64,000 bases of DNA from Rubricoccus marinus. GTDB taxonomy: Bacteria > Bacteroidota > Rhodothermia > Rhodothermales > Rubricoccaceae. The notes under the pieces are model-generated. The model was not told the DNA's origin. It did not search any database and saw nothing but the letters and a program-made list of their open reading frames with translations. Of the stretch, positions 26,359 to 35,399 are shown piece after piece. Both the position numbers and the translations under genes were made by a program. The DNA lies in the NCBI RefSeq assembly GCF_002257665.1, contig NZ_MQWB01000010.1:62001-126000 (forward strand), read 5' to 3'. The first letter of the stretch is position 1, and each line of letters begins with the position of its first letter.

Positions 26359-26976
26359 TCAGTCGATCCATCCCCGTCGCGCGGCGATTCGCGCCAGCTC
26401 GGCGCCCGTCCGGATCCCCAGCTTCGAGAAAACCCGGCCACGGTACGTCGAAACAGTGGAGGGCGCGATTCCGAGTGCGCGTGACGCCTCCTCACGGCTC
26501 TCCCCGCGAGCCAAGCACCGAGCGACTTGAATCTCCCGCGGCGTGAGGACCCCTTCGCGTCGCCCCTCTGCGCGCTCGGCCAGCACCTCCGCTAAGTCCG
26601 CCGGGATCACGCGCCGACCGCTGGCGGCCCTCCGCACCGCTGCCGGGAGCACGTCGGGCGCCTCGTTCTTATCGACGTACCCCACGCCACCCGCTTGAAG
26701 CACCTGGAGCCCGAGCTCGCGCGAGGGGTGCGCGGACAAAACCAGAACGGGGAGGTCCGGCCGTTCCACTCGCAGACGGGCGACGACCTCCAAGCCGCCG
26801 AGGCCCGGCATCGAGAGGTCAACGACCGCCACGTCCAACGCGAGCGCGCGCGACAGCGAGAGCGCCTCCTCACCGTTCTCCGCCTCGCCTACCACCTCGA
26901 TGCCCTCGTCATTGAGCGCCTCGCGTACGCCACGGCGCACAAAGGGGTGATCATCGGCGATAAGAACGCGGATCAT
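26359..26976 (-). CDS. NarL/FixJ-type response regulator
   Basis: This 205-residue protein has a receiver domain (IRVLIADDHPFVRRG; D8, D9, phospho-acceptor D53 in VVDLSMPG, Lys in YVDKNE) and a C-terminal LuxR-type HTH. The HTH reads LTPREIQVARCLARGESREEASRALGIAPSTVSTYRGRVFSKL, split here by family positions. Its start overlaps the stop of the partner kinase gene by 4 bases (26973-26976), so they form one two-component operon. It converges with the secretion operon, ending 11 bases from it. Control of that operon is possible but not shown. Confidence 0.92.
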   Translation of the reverse strand: MIRVLIADDHPFVRRGVREALNDEGIEVVGEAENGEEALSLSRALALDVAVVDLSMPGLGGLEVVARLRVERPDLPVLVLSAHPSRELGLQVLQAGGVGYVDKNEAPDVLPAAVRRAASGRRVIPADLAEVLAERAEGRREGVLTPREIQVARCLARGESREEASRALGIAPSTVSTYRGRVFSKLGIRTGAELARIAARRGWID

Positions 26977-28115
26977 TGTGAGGGGGCGCTCGGATCACCA
27001 AATGGAAGGGAAATGCCCACCCGCGTGCCCCAACCCGATGACGCGATAACGCTCAGCTCACCTCCCCATACCCGAGCCCGCTCTGTCATCCCTATCAGAC
27101 CGAGCGCGCCGCACCGGACCTTCTCCGGTTCAAAGCCTTTACCGTCGTCGGTAACAACGATGTCCACCCCTTTTCTCCCACGCGAGAGGCGAACCGCGAC
27201 GCTAGAGGCGTCGGCGTGCTGAGCCACATTGGTGAGGGCCTCCTGCACGATGCGAAACGCCGCCGTGGCGTGATCCGCTACCAGAAGAGCCTCGGCCGAA
27301 CACGACAGCGTGGACTCCACCTCGCACGCGACGCCCGTCCTCTCCTCGAACCTCCTGGCGACCTCACGGAGGGCACCCGAAAGGCCCAACTCGTCGAGTT
27401 CAGGGGGGCGGAGGTTAGCCGCGAGGTCTCTGACGTTCTGAAGCGCCCGAGCTGCCAGCGTGTCGAACTCTTCCAGCCGGCGATCGAGAATACCGGGGTC
27501 CAATAGGTCGAGCCCCCCCGCACGCCGCCGCAGATACCGGGCGTCGAACCGAAGCGCCGTTAGCACCTGTCCGAGGTCGTCGTGGAGGTCGCGCGCAACG
27601 CGCGTCCGTTCCGCTTCCCGCTCGGACTGCGCGCGCCCAGCGAGGGCGCGCAGCAAGGCGATCGATCGAACCGCTTCGAGGCGCGCCTGCTCGCGGACCG
27701 TCACGTCGAGGGCCACCCCGATAACTCTCGTCAGCTCCCCACTCAAGCTCCCGAAAGAGGGCTCGTACGTGGTCTCGAACGTGCGCTCCCCTGAAGGAGT
27801 CGACACCCTCGACGTCGCGACAAACGCCTCGCCGGCCAGCGCACGCCGGACAGCTGTCAGCACCTCGGGAGCGTCCGCGTAGAGCGCGAACACGGAGCGC
27901 CCGACGGGATTTGACTCCCGGGACCGCAGCGGCGCACGTCCCGAACCGGTGGATGAGAGGATCACCCCCGCGGGGTCGAGCTCAAAAACGACGACGGGGA
28001 TCGATCCTGCTACGGCTGATAGCAAGCCGCCTGAGGCCACCGGCGATGTCGGAGCACAAGGGGTGATGCGAGCGGCCGACGGCCACCGATCATGTGAGAG
28101 GGCGTGCGATGCCAT
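26973..28115 (-). CDS. PAS-domain sensor histidine kinase (HisKA_3)
   Basis: The 380-residue kinase has no membrane segment and so is probably cytosolic. A PAS/PAC sensor (about residues 30-145; VVVFELDPAGVILSSTGSG) precedes the HisKA_3 dimerisation helix with phospho-acceptor H178 in RVARDLHDDLGQ. A NarX/DesK-type HATPase_c domain follows (EALTNVAQHADA, VTDDGKGF, GALGLIGMTER). The sensed signal is unknown. It overlaps the response regulator by 4 bases. The ATG at 28115 is the only good start. Confidence 0.9.
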   Translation of the reverse strand: MASHALSHDRWPSAARITPCAPTSPVASGGLLSAVAGSIPVVVFELDPAGVILSSTGSGRAPLRSRESNPVGRSVFALYADAPEVLTAVRRALAGEAFVATSRVSTPSGERTFETTYEPSFGSLSGELTRVIGVALDVTVREQARLEAVRSIALLRALAGRAQSEREAERTRVARDLHDDLGQVLTALRFDARYLRRRAGGLDLLDPGILDRRLEEFDTLAARALQNVRDLAANLRPPELDELGLSGALREVARRFEERTGVACEVESTLSCSAEALLVADHATAAFRIVQEALTNVAQHADASSVAVRLSRGRKGVDIVVTDDGKGFEPEKVRCGALGLIGMTERARVWGGELSVIASSGWGTRVGISLPFGDPSAPSQ

Positions 28116-28118
28116 CGG

Positions 28119-28709
28119 CTAGCGCAACAGCTTGGGATCGGACGGGGCGATGAGGCGCGCGTCGCCCGCCGCCCGCCCACGGAGTTCGTAGCGGAGCCGG
28201 TCGATCCGAACCGCAGCACTCTCTCCACCGGGCACCCAGTCGGTGTGTCCACCCGCTTTGCTCGCGTCGCCAGAGCCATCCCCAGGAACAGCATCGTAGT
28301 CGTACTCGATGATCTCCGTGCAGGACGTTGGAGTGCAGTGGGTTTCTCTGTGAACGGAGGTCGGACCGTCCGTCGTCGAGCCCCCATCGGGGGTCTCGTC
28401 AGCTTCCTCCGCGTCTCCGAGGAATCTCGAGTACTGCGGCACCCCGCGGGACAGTCCCGTCACTCGCACGACCTCACGGTTGGGGGCCGAGAGGAGAACG
28501 TGGTGGCGTCCATCGTTCATCAAAGCGCTCGATAGCCGCACCCTTCCGGCGGTGAACTCGACGCGGTCTCCAGGCTCGAGAGGCAGCGGGTAGAACCGGA
28601 CGTCAATGGCCCCGGCGCCCAAAGACACGACGGTCGGCTCGGAGATGTCCGGGGAGGCGCAGGCGGCGAAGCCCATGAGTGCGCCGAAAAGCAGCACGAA
28701 GCGAGGCAT
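28119..28709 (-). CDS. Secreted lipoprotein between two signalling operons
   Basis: Starting at ATG 28707-28709, this 196-residue protein has a signal peptide with lipobox (MGFAACASPD). It continues as an unrecognised beta-rich domain with an acidic linker (GDAEEADETPDGGSTTDGP) and two cysteines in HCTPTSCTE. It lies 3 bases upstream of the sensor-kinase gene on the same strand, so it may be co-transcribed and could present a signal, but this is inference. Confidence 0.65.
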   Translation of the reverse strand: MPRFVLLFGALMGFAACASPDISEPTVVSLGAGAIDVRFYPLPLEPGDRVEFTAGRVRLSSALMNDGRHHVLLSAPNREVVRVTGLSRGVPQYSRFLGDAEEADETPDGGSTTDGPTSVHRETHCTPTSCTEIIEYDYDAVPGDGSGDASKAGGHTDWVPGGESAAVRIDRLRYELRGRAAGDARLIAPSDPKLLR

Positions 28710-28825
28710 ATTCGAGGGGCGGGTGGGACCCTCGCATGTTGCCCGAGCACCGCGGTTGGCACATAGGCGTCCGCTCCCGATTGGGCTGGAGGTTCCTCTA
28801 CTTCCCCCGGGTCCCGCCGTCGTCG

Positions 28826-29437
28826 CTACGGCGCGTGGGGGCCGATGCCGTTCTCCCACGCCCACGCCATTGCCTCACGACTCGACGTTGCTCCCACCTT
28901 CTCGTATACCCCCGTGAGGGTGTTGCGGACCGTGCTCTCGGAGACGAAGAGCGTGTCCGCGATGTCCGCGTTTGAGAGCCCCTTCGCTAGGAGTCGAAGC
29001 ATGTCTCGTTCCCGCTCGGTAAGGCTTCCAATCGGGTGCATCGGGTCGTTTGGCACGACGTGCCACCTTCCCTGACCACTCGCCACCGCCTTCACGGCGG
29101 CGATTAACTCCTGTTCTGGCGTGTCCTTCGTGATGTACCCCGCAGCTCCGGCATCGAGCATCGCGCGGATGAAACCGCGCCCGTCGTGGGCGGAGAAGGC
29201 GAGGATGCGGGCTGAGGAGCCTTTAAGGGCCTGTGCCACGTCTGCACCAGACCGATCCCCGTCGTTGAGGTCCACATCCAGAACGACCACGTCCGGCGAT
29301 ACGGATCGAGCAAAGCGCAGAGCCTCCGTCACACTCGCCGCTTCTGCCACGACCTCGATGCCGGGGTCGGTTTCGAGCGAACGACGTACCCCTGCACGGA
29401 GCATGGGGTGGTCATCGACGAGGAGGACACGGATCAT
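28826..29437 (-). CDS. NarL/FixJ-type response regulator (second pair)
   Basis: The 203-residue regulator has a receiver domain (IRVLLVDDHPMLRAG; D8, D9, phospho-acceptor D54 in VVVLDVDLND, Lys in YITKDT) and a LuxR-type HTH (LTERERDMLRLLAKGLSNADIADTL). It overlaps the downstream end of its kinase gene by 4 bases (29434-29437). The region upstream of the receiver tail is unremarkable. It belongs to the second of two similar operons lying side by side, probably of common origin though clearly diverged. Confidence 0.92.
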   Translation of the reverse strand: MIRVLLVDDHPMLRAGVRRSLETDPGIEVVAEAASVTEALRFARSVSPDVVVLDVDLNDGDRSGADVAQALKGSSARILAFSAHDGRGFIRAMLDAGAAGYITKDTPEQELIAAVKAVASGQGRWHVVPNDPMHPIGSLTERERDMLRLLAKGLSNADIADTLFVSESTVRNTLTGVYEKVGATSSREAMAWAWENGIGPHAP

Positions 29438-30495
29438 GCTGCCAACCGCATTGAGCCGCGCGCCTCCACGGCTCCGATAGGGATCGTGAGCCGTACTTCG
29501 GTACCGGACCGACCAGGACCCCGCCCAACCGCAAGCGATCCACTCAGCGCACTCGCGCGCTCCGCCATCCCCGCCAGTCCAAAATGGCCCTCGCGCACAA
29601 GTCTGTCTGGAGCACCCGTGCTGAACCGCTCGTCAATCCCCACGCCGTCGTCGCGGATGATGAGCTCGGCCGCGTCGGCCGTGCACTGGACGAACACCCA
29701 CGCGGTCTGCGCCTGCCCATGCTTGGCTGCGTTCGTGAGCGCTTCCTGCGCAACCCGGTACACCGCCAACTCTGCGCCTGTAGAGAGGTTCAGCCCCTCC
29801 GCACGGACGCGCACGGCCAATGGAGTCGGGGCCGTCTCCCAGCGTGCGGCGAGATCCTCCAGGGCTGGGCCTAGGCCGAAGCGGTCAAGAGCAGGGGGGC
29901 GGAGAGCCGCCGCGACAGACCGCACCTCTTTGGCTACGCTGCGAAGTCGCTCTCGCAGTTCAGGCGCCGATTCAAAATCCGAACGCGCGAGCAGGGAGAG
30001 TTGCTGAAGCGGGCCGTCGTGCAACTCGCGGGCAAGACTCGCCCGCTCAGCCTCGCGCGATTTGGACTCGTACCGTGCGATTTGGCGGTACATCGTCGCC
30101 TTGCGACGCGCCGACACCGCCGCGAAGGCGGCAATCGAAAGTAACACTGCCAGAAGCCCTCCACCGATGACTGCTGCCAAGGGAACGTCTTGCTGGAACG
30201 TCATCAAAAGGGCTCCCTCGTTAACCCCGATCCCGATGGCGTCCACATCGGCGGCAGCGGCATGCCGCTCTACAATCGAATACAGCGCGCCAATCGTAGT
30301 CGTCTCCAAACGGAGTGGGGCGGTTTCGCCACCAGGCGAGAGTTGAATCCATGGATCTGCGCCTGCACTCTCCCATACCTCGTAAAGAAGCGCGTCCGTT
30401 CCCGAGCCGTCGAGCCTGTCAACGCGCAGTTCGCCACCCGCGGTCGGTCGGGCTTCTTGAAGAGGATTCATACGTTTAGGGATAGACAGACACAT
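29434..30495 (-). CDS. Membrane sensor histidine kinase (HisKA_3, second pair)
   Basis: The 353-residue kinase has an N-terminal region of about 100 residues that may lie outside the membrane. One clear membrane helix follows (about 104-128, PLAAVIGGGLLAVLLSIAAF), then HisKA_3 with H159 in ARELHDGPLQQL, and HATPase_c (EALTNAAKHGQA, IRDDGVGI, FGLAGMAERA). Because only one helix is visible, the topology of the sensor is uncertain. An internal ATG at 30469-30471 is an alternative start that would remove eight residues. It overlaps its response regulator by 4 bases. Confidence 0.9.
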   Translation of the reverse strand: MCLSIPKRMNPLQEARPTAGGELRVDRLDGSGTDALLYEVWESAGADPWIQLSPGGETAPLRLETTTIGALYSIVERHAAAADVDAIGIGVNEGALLMTFQQDVPLAAVIGGGLLAVLLSIAAFAAVSARRKATMYRQIARYESKSREAERASLARELHDGPLQQLSLLARSDFESAPELRERLRSVAKEVRSVAAALRPPALDRFGLGPALEDLAARWETAPTPLAVRVRAEGLNLSTGAELAVYRVAQEALTNAAKHGQAQTAWVFVQCTADAAELIIRDDGVGIDERFSTGAPDRLVREGHFGLAGMAERASALSGSLAVGRGPGRSGTEVRLTIPIGAVEARGSMRLAA

Positions 30496-30609
30496 GGTAA
30501 CCCCATGTAGTTTTCTGACGCTTGGCTACCTCCGTGGAGCACAGGGCGTGCCATCATTCTGGCTCTCGGTGGGTTGAGGAGGCGCCGTGGCGCAATAGAG
30601 CGTGGGCTA

Positions 30610-30653
30610 TTTCTAGAGCGGGCTCCAGAAAGATTTGGACTGGGCTCTAGAAA
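30610..30653. promoter_or_regulatory. Inverted and direct copies of GCTCTAGAAA in a divergent spacer
   Basis: TTTCTAGAGC (30610-30619) and GCTCTAGAAA (30644-30653) are perfect inverted 10-mers. GCTCCAGAAA (30622-30631) is a near copy in direct orientation between them. They lie in the 392-base spacer between the sensor-kinase operon and the DUF1508/peroxidase cluster, where a regulator could act on either. No gene is apparent in the rest of the spacer. Confidence 0.5.
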
Positions 30654-30887
30654 GCCCAGGGGCGGCTGAGTCTAGGCTTGAAGCGCTTTCCCCGAGCCCC
30701 TCGATATCCGTCTCACGCAGCCGCTCTTACCCATGTGCAGTAGATCGCGTCTGCTTTGCAATCGCCGCACGCGCTAGAGTTGAAAGGCGGTGAATCACTC
30801 TGAGGGCCTCTTTGGCTTCAAACCGGTTGATCCTTCCGTCCCAAGGCTTCACTGCCATGCGGACACCAACATCATTCTTACGACATC

Positions 30888-31304
30888 ATGGCTGGATTCC
30901 TCTTTAGAACAAACGCTCTCGGTAAGCACTACTGGATCCTCCGAGACGGGAACAACGAGACCATTGCGGACGCCCAGCAAGGTGATGGTTACGAGAACGA
31001 ACGCGACGCGAAGCATGGCGCCGACGTGTTCACGAACCTGGGCCACGACGCTCCCCGCCGAGAGATTTCAGAGGGTACCTCAACGGGCGCCAATCCTGAG
31101 TTCGAGTACTTCGAGAGCGCCAGGAACAAGCAGTGGTACTGGCGTTTCCGTGCCAAGAACGGCCGCGTGGTCGCCGACGGCTCCGAGGGATACGGCTCTC
31201 GCTCCAACGTGACGCGTGCGATCGACAACGTCCAAACCGAGCTCACGAAGCTTCGCGACGTCGGTGGCTCCGAAACTCCACCGAGCGACAGCCCCTACGC
31301 CTGA
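30888..31304 (+). CDS. Tandem DUF1508 (YegP-like) protein
   Basis: This 138-residue protein contains two DUF1508-like units: HYWILRDGNNETIADAQQGDGY-NERDAKHGADVF and WYWRFRAKNGRVVADGSEGY-SRSNVTRAIDNV, separated by a 30-residue linker. The domain has no established activity. It starts a four-gene + strand cluster (peroxidase, subtilase with the same N-terminal domain, alpha/beta hydrolase). The shared domain suggests that this protein and the subtilase bind the same partner or each other. Confidence 0.82.
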   Translation: MAGFLFRTNALGKHYWILRDGNNETIADAQQGDGYENERDAKHGADVFTNLGHDAPRREISEGTSTGANPEFEYFESARNKQWYWRFRAKNGRVVADGSEGYGSRSNVTRAIDNVQTELTKLRDVGGSETPPSDSPYA

Positions 31305-31424
31305 AGACGTGCGGTACCGCATCAGGCCTCGCAGTCGCCCGTCTCAACCGCGAGATGTTGCCTGGGCCGCGTCAGGCCAGGACCAATGCTCCCTAAACCG
31401 CTGACCCACGCATCCTCGAACGCT

Positions 31425-33371
31425 ATGCCAACCATTGACCCCAATACTCAGTTCGTACTCCATGGACGCGTCGTCTCCGATGGGAGTGGTGTATCGGGCC
31501 TCAGCGTACAGGCGTTCGACTACGACTTCGGCCGCCCTGTAGACGATCTCGGCACCACGACGACCGGTGACGACGGAGCGTTTGAAATTACGTTCCGCCA
31601 GAGTGCTGCGGGATCACGGTCCGAGGGCACTCCTGAACCCTTCGTCGTCATCCACGACGCTGAGGGCACCCTTCTCGCGCAGACACGATGGATCCGGCTG
31701 GACACTGAGACCACTCTCGATCTTGACGACATCCACGTCGTCGTGAAAAGCCCTGTTGAGGATCCTTCCAGCGCTCCGATAGGGGGTGATCCCGGCGTCA
31801 CACCCGGAACGGCCCCCGAACCCAAGGACCCATCGTCTAAACCCGGTGGAGCGACCCATCATGGGTCCAAGTCTCGCGACTTCGTCGCACCCCGTTCTCC
31901 GTTCTATCGAGGCCCATTCGGTCGACTGTTCCGGGAGTTACCAGCATGGATTCCCCCGGGAGCGACGGACGAAGAAAAGGCCGCTGTCGTCGCGGCCCTC
32001 GCTGCGACAATGGTTGAGGAGGAAGGTGATACAGAGACGGGAGACCACCCCAACATCCCTGCGGCCTACACGTACTTCGGGCAGTTCGTCGACCACGACA
32101 TCACTTTCGATCCAGCGTCCTCTCTTACCAAGCAAAACGACCCGGACCGCCTGATCAACTTTCGGTCCCCCGCCTTCGACCTCGACAACCTGTATGGCGG
32201 CGGACCCGACGACGAGCCCTTCCTCTACGACCGAAACAGTCGCGATCACTTCTTAATCGGGAAAGGGCGACGCCAGCGGACCAGCGATGACGGCGCGATC
32301 GATCTCGTCGCTCTTCCAAAGACGTCCGAAGATGACCTCCCACGAAACGAGCAGGGGAGAGCCCTCATCGGAGACCCTCGGAACGACGAGAACCTGATTG
32401 TTTCGCAACTCCAACTCGCGTTCCTCAAGTTTCACAACGCTACGCTCGATGCAGTCAAGGAGCGGCTTAGTCTAACTGGCCGAGAAGCCTTCTTTCGAGC
32501 CCAGCAGATTGTCCGTTGGCATTATCAGTGGATCGTGCTCTTCGACTTTCTCCCCCGGATCGTCGGCGAGGATATGGCTCAGGCCGTTTTGACGCCCCGC
32601 GGGGAACGCAAGGACGATGTGGCCCGCGCTGAGGCCAAGCCGTTCACGATCGATCTGCGTCACTACAACCCAAAGGAGTCGGCGTTCATGCCGGTCGAGT
32701 TCTCCGCCGCCGCGTACCGGTTTGGTCACAGCCTCGTCCGTGGCGACTACGACCTCAACCGGGTTGTTCGTCGCGTACCCATCTTCAGGCCACCGTCGCA
32801 GAACCCGGGGCCTCTGGCGGACCTTCGAGGCGGCCGTCCGCTGCCCGGGCTGTGGTCCTTGGACTGGCGCCGGTTCCTCGATCTTGACGCCGGCACACCC
32901 GCTCAGCGTGCCCGCCTCGTCGATACCCGCCTGAGCCGCGGGCTGGCGGCGATCCCCTCCGGTCCAGGCAAGGAGAACCCCCTCGCACTTCTCAACCTCG
33001 TACGAGGATGGCGTTTGGGCCTTCCCAGCGGCCAAGCTGTCGCGCAAGCCATGGGCACGACGGTTCTCTCGAACGAGGACCTCGGCCTCGACATCGCTGA
33101 GGTGGGACACGAGGCGCCTCTGTGGTTTTACGTCCTGAAGGAGGGAGAACTCCTCCATGATGGTTTGCACATGGGTCCGGTCGGAGGGCGCATCGTCGGC
33201 GAGGTTTTCGTTGGCCTAGCAGCCGCAGACTCCTCCAGCTTTCTCAATCAGGCCCCCACCTGGACGCCAGGAACCGCGTTCCCAGACGGGCCGCTCATCG
33301 AGCCTCTTGGAGAAGGGTTTCAACTCCGGGACGTCCTCCGCTTCGTCGGCTTGGATGGTGAGCCATTCTAG
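31425..33371 (+). CDS. Animal-type haem peroxidase with N-terminal beta-sandwich domain
   Basis: From ATG 31425 the protein has 648 residues. Residues about 10-110 look like a transthyretin/carboxypeptidase-regulatory-like beta-sandwich (FVLHGRVVSDGSGVSGLSVQ). A Pro/Ser-rich linker leads to a haem peroxidase domain of the cyclooxygenase/peroxinectin group. Its distal His lies in TYFGQFVDHD (H224), the distal Arg region in IGDPRNDEN, and the proximal His in AYRFGHSLV (H435). There is no signal peptide. Such enzymes use H2O2 to make hypohalous acids or oxidise organic substrates. A longer start at 31386 is possible. It lies in the DUF1508-subtilase-hydrolase cluster. Confidence 0.88.
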   Translation: MPTIDPNTQFVLHGRVVSDGSGVSGLSVQAFDYDFGRPVDDLGTTTTGDDGAFEITFRQSAAGSRSEGTPEPFVVIHDAEGTLLAQTRWIRLDTETTLDLDDIHVVVKSPVEDPSSAPIGGDPGVTPGTAPEPKDPSSKPGGATHHGSKSRDFVAPRSPFYRGPFGRLFRELPAWIPPGATDEEKAAVVAALAATMVEEEGDTETGDHPNIPAAYTYFGQFVDHDITFDPASSLTKQNDPDRLINFRSPAFDLDNLYGGGPDDEPFLYDRNSRDHFLIGKGRRQRTSDDGAIDLVALPKTSEDDLPRNEQGRALIGDPRNDENLIVSQLQLAFLKFHNATLDAVKERLSLTGREAFFRAQQIVRWHYQWIVLFDFLPRIVGEDMAQAVLTPRGERKDDVARAEAKPFTIDLRHYNPKESAFMPVEFSAAAYRFGHSLVRGDYDLNRVVRRVPIFRPPSQNPGPLADLRGGRPLPGLWSLDWRRFLDLDAGTPAQRARLVDTRLSRGLAAIPSGPGKENPLALLNLVRGWRLGLPSGQAVAQAMGTTVLSNEDLGLDIAEVGHEAPLWFYVLKEGELLHDGLHMGPVGGRIVGEVFVGLAAADSSSFLNQAPTWTPGTAFPDGPLIEPLGEGFQLRDVLRFVGLDGEPF

Positions 33372-33488
33372 AGGTTGGGCTTCGGCCTCGATCATATGGT
33401 CACAGATCAATGCGAAGTGGCTTGGCGGCTATAGATCCCGTTGGAGCTCGCTTTACCCACCTGATGGTGGCTCAACACATCTCTCTCC

Positions 33489-35396
33489 GTGTCACTACGC
33501 ATTCACAAGACCGACCCCAACACGTTTGCATGGCGCCTTGTCGGACCTGAAGGGCGCATCCTAGCGCTATCCACGCACACGTACCACGACTCTGACTCGG
33601 CTGCCGAAGACGCTGATCGTTTCAGGCGTCACGGAACAGACGAGACCGGCACCACCGGGGCATTCCGTGTCGAAGGACGCGACGGAGCGTTTCGGTGGTT
33701 TTACTCCGACGGCAGTGGCCGCCTTGCTCGGAGTCCGGATCCTCTAGAGTCCGAGGAAGCTGCTGTGGCAGCCTACACGCACGTCCAAACGGTCTTGAAG
33801 GGAGAGTCCCGGCCGCGACAAACATCGCAAGGTTTTGACCCGGAGATCCTTAACCATTCGCTCATCACTGTGCCGCTCCTTGAGCGGTTCGAGCAAGGGC
33901 GAGCCAACGAGTTGCACCGCGTCATCGTCGAACTCAACCACAACTACAGGCGCGAGCTCAGCGGTGCGCACAAAGATGTTAAAAGGTGGATCAAAGACAT
34001 CATCAAGAGTCGCACCGGACGGGACGACAACGCATCTGCTACGGCCCCTGCGCCATCGCACCGTCGCGCACGCCTGCTCAAGGCGCAGTCCAAGCTCAGC
34101 TACCGATACGTTGTCGCAGATCTCACGCGCGCGATGGTCCGCGAGTTGGTCACCCAAGACGGTGAAAATGCGTCCCAAGCTCCTTCAGAAGTTGTAGAGA
34201 ACGCGGTCCCACCGGGACGGGCCATCTACCGCGTGTGGCCCGATTTCAAAGTCCGGCCTCTTCTCCACTACAGTGCGCGTACGGTCAAGGCGGATGCCGC
34301 ACAGAAGGCGTTTGGCGCAGCAGGAAAGGGAGTCGTCTGGGCCGTAGTGGACTCCGGCGTCGATGGTGCTCACCCGCACCTCAAGAGCGCGACGATTCTT
34401 CCTGCCGGGTTGGCTCATAAGGACTTCGTCGACACAGAACGCAAGGGCGCCCCGATCGACCCATTCGGTCACGGCTCTCACGTCGCCGGAATCATCGCTG
34501 GATCGGTTGCCGACGACACGGTCGACGACGACGAGCGTCCGCTCCACCAACTTCAGCAAGAAGCTGACCCTGACGGCGAGCCTCGCTACCGCGCCCGCCC
34601 GGTCGGTGCCATCAGCGGCGTTGCTCCAGACTGCACCGTTCTCAGTGTTCGCGTCCTCGATGCGGATGGCAACGGCCACGCTAGCGACGTTATCGCCGCG
34701 CTCCAGTACGTCGGCTCTCTGAACAAAGGAGGGCGGGACCTTCGGGTCCACGGCGTCAACCTCAGCGTCGGCTATGACTTTGACCCGGAGTGGTATGCGT
34801 GCGGCCACAGTCCACTCTGCCAGGAGGTAGACCTGCTCGTCCGCTCTGGCGTTGTGGTCGTGGCCGCCGCCGGCAACACAGGCCATGGGACAGCCTACGC
34901 AGACGCACGGCAATCAAAAACCGGAATCGACCTCACAATCAACGACCCTGGAAACGCCGAGAAGGCTATTACGGTCGGGTCGACGCACCGCGCGGAGCCT
35001 CACCGGTATGGCGTGTCCTACTTCTCATCCAAAGGGCCTACTGGGGACGGCCGTGCCAAGCCAGACCTCGTTGCTCCCGGTGAGCGCGTGCTCTCGTGTG
35101 CTGCCGGCAGCAAGCGGGATGCGGCAGAGCGCAAGATCGCCCGCATGGCTTCGCGAGAGGAGGGCCCCAGCGCGTGGCCGACAACCTGCCACTACGTCGC
35201 CGATAGCGGCACCAGCATGGCCGCACCTCACGTCTCCGGGGCCATCGCCGCTTTTCTCTCTGTGCGCCGCGAGTTCATCGGCCGGTCCGAAGATGTCAAG
35301 GCGCTCTTTCTGCGCACTGCAACTGATTTGGGACGGGATCCCTACTTCCAGGGAGCCGGCCTCGCCGACCTCATGCGCGCACTTCAAGCTGTCTAA
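33489..35396 (+). CDS. Subtilase (S8) with N-terminal tandem DUF1508 domain
   Basis: The 635-residue protein begins with two DUF1508-like units (WRLVGPEGRILALSTHTY..., about 1-50; FRWFYSDGSGRLAR..., about 58-103). A helical linker (about 115-235) follows, then an S8 peptidase domain with a complete catalytic set: D288 in VVDSGVDG, H328 in FGHGSHVAG, oxyanion N463 in AAAGNTGHG and S576 in SGTSMAAPHVSG. No signal peptide is visible, so it should act in the cytosol. The cytosolic location and fused DUF1508 module fit a regulated protease inside a multi-gene system. It ends 3 bases before the hydrolase gene. Confidence 0.9.
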   Translation: MSLRIHKTDPNTFAWRLVGPEGRILALSTHTYHDSDSAAEDADRFRRHGTDETGTTGAFRVEGRDGAFRWFYSDGSGRLARSPDPLESEEAAVAAYTHVQTVLKGESRPRQTSQGFDPEILNHSLITVPLLERFEQGRANELHRVIVELNHNYRRELSGAHKDVKRWIKDIIKSRTGRDDNASATAPAPSHRRARLLKAQSKLSYRYVVADLTRAMVRELVTQDGENASQAPSEVVENAVPPGRAIYRVWPDFKVRPLLHYSARTVKADAAQKAFGAAGKGVVWAVVDSGVDGAHPHLKSATILPAGLAHKDFVDTERKGAPIDPFGHGSHVAGIIAGSVADDTVDDDERPLHQLQQEADPDGEPRYRARPVGAISGVAPDCTVLSVRVLDADGNGHASDVIAALQYVGSLNKGGRDLRVHGVNLSVGYDFDPEWYACGHSPLCQEVDLLVRSGVVVVAAAGNTGHGTAYADARQSKTGIDLTINDPGNAEKAITVGSTHRAEPHRYGVSYFSSKGPTGDGRAKPDLVAPGERVLSCAAGSKRDAAERKIARMASREEGPSAWPTTCHYVADSGTSMAAPHVSGAIAAFLSVRREFIGRSEDVKALFLRTATDLGRDPYFQGAGLADLMRALQAV

Positions 35397-35399
35397 CCA

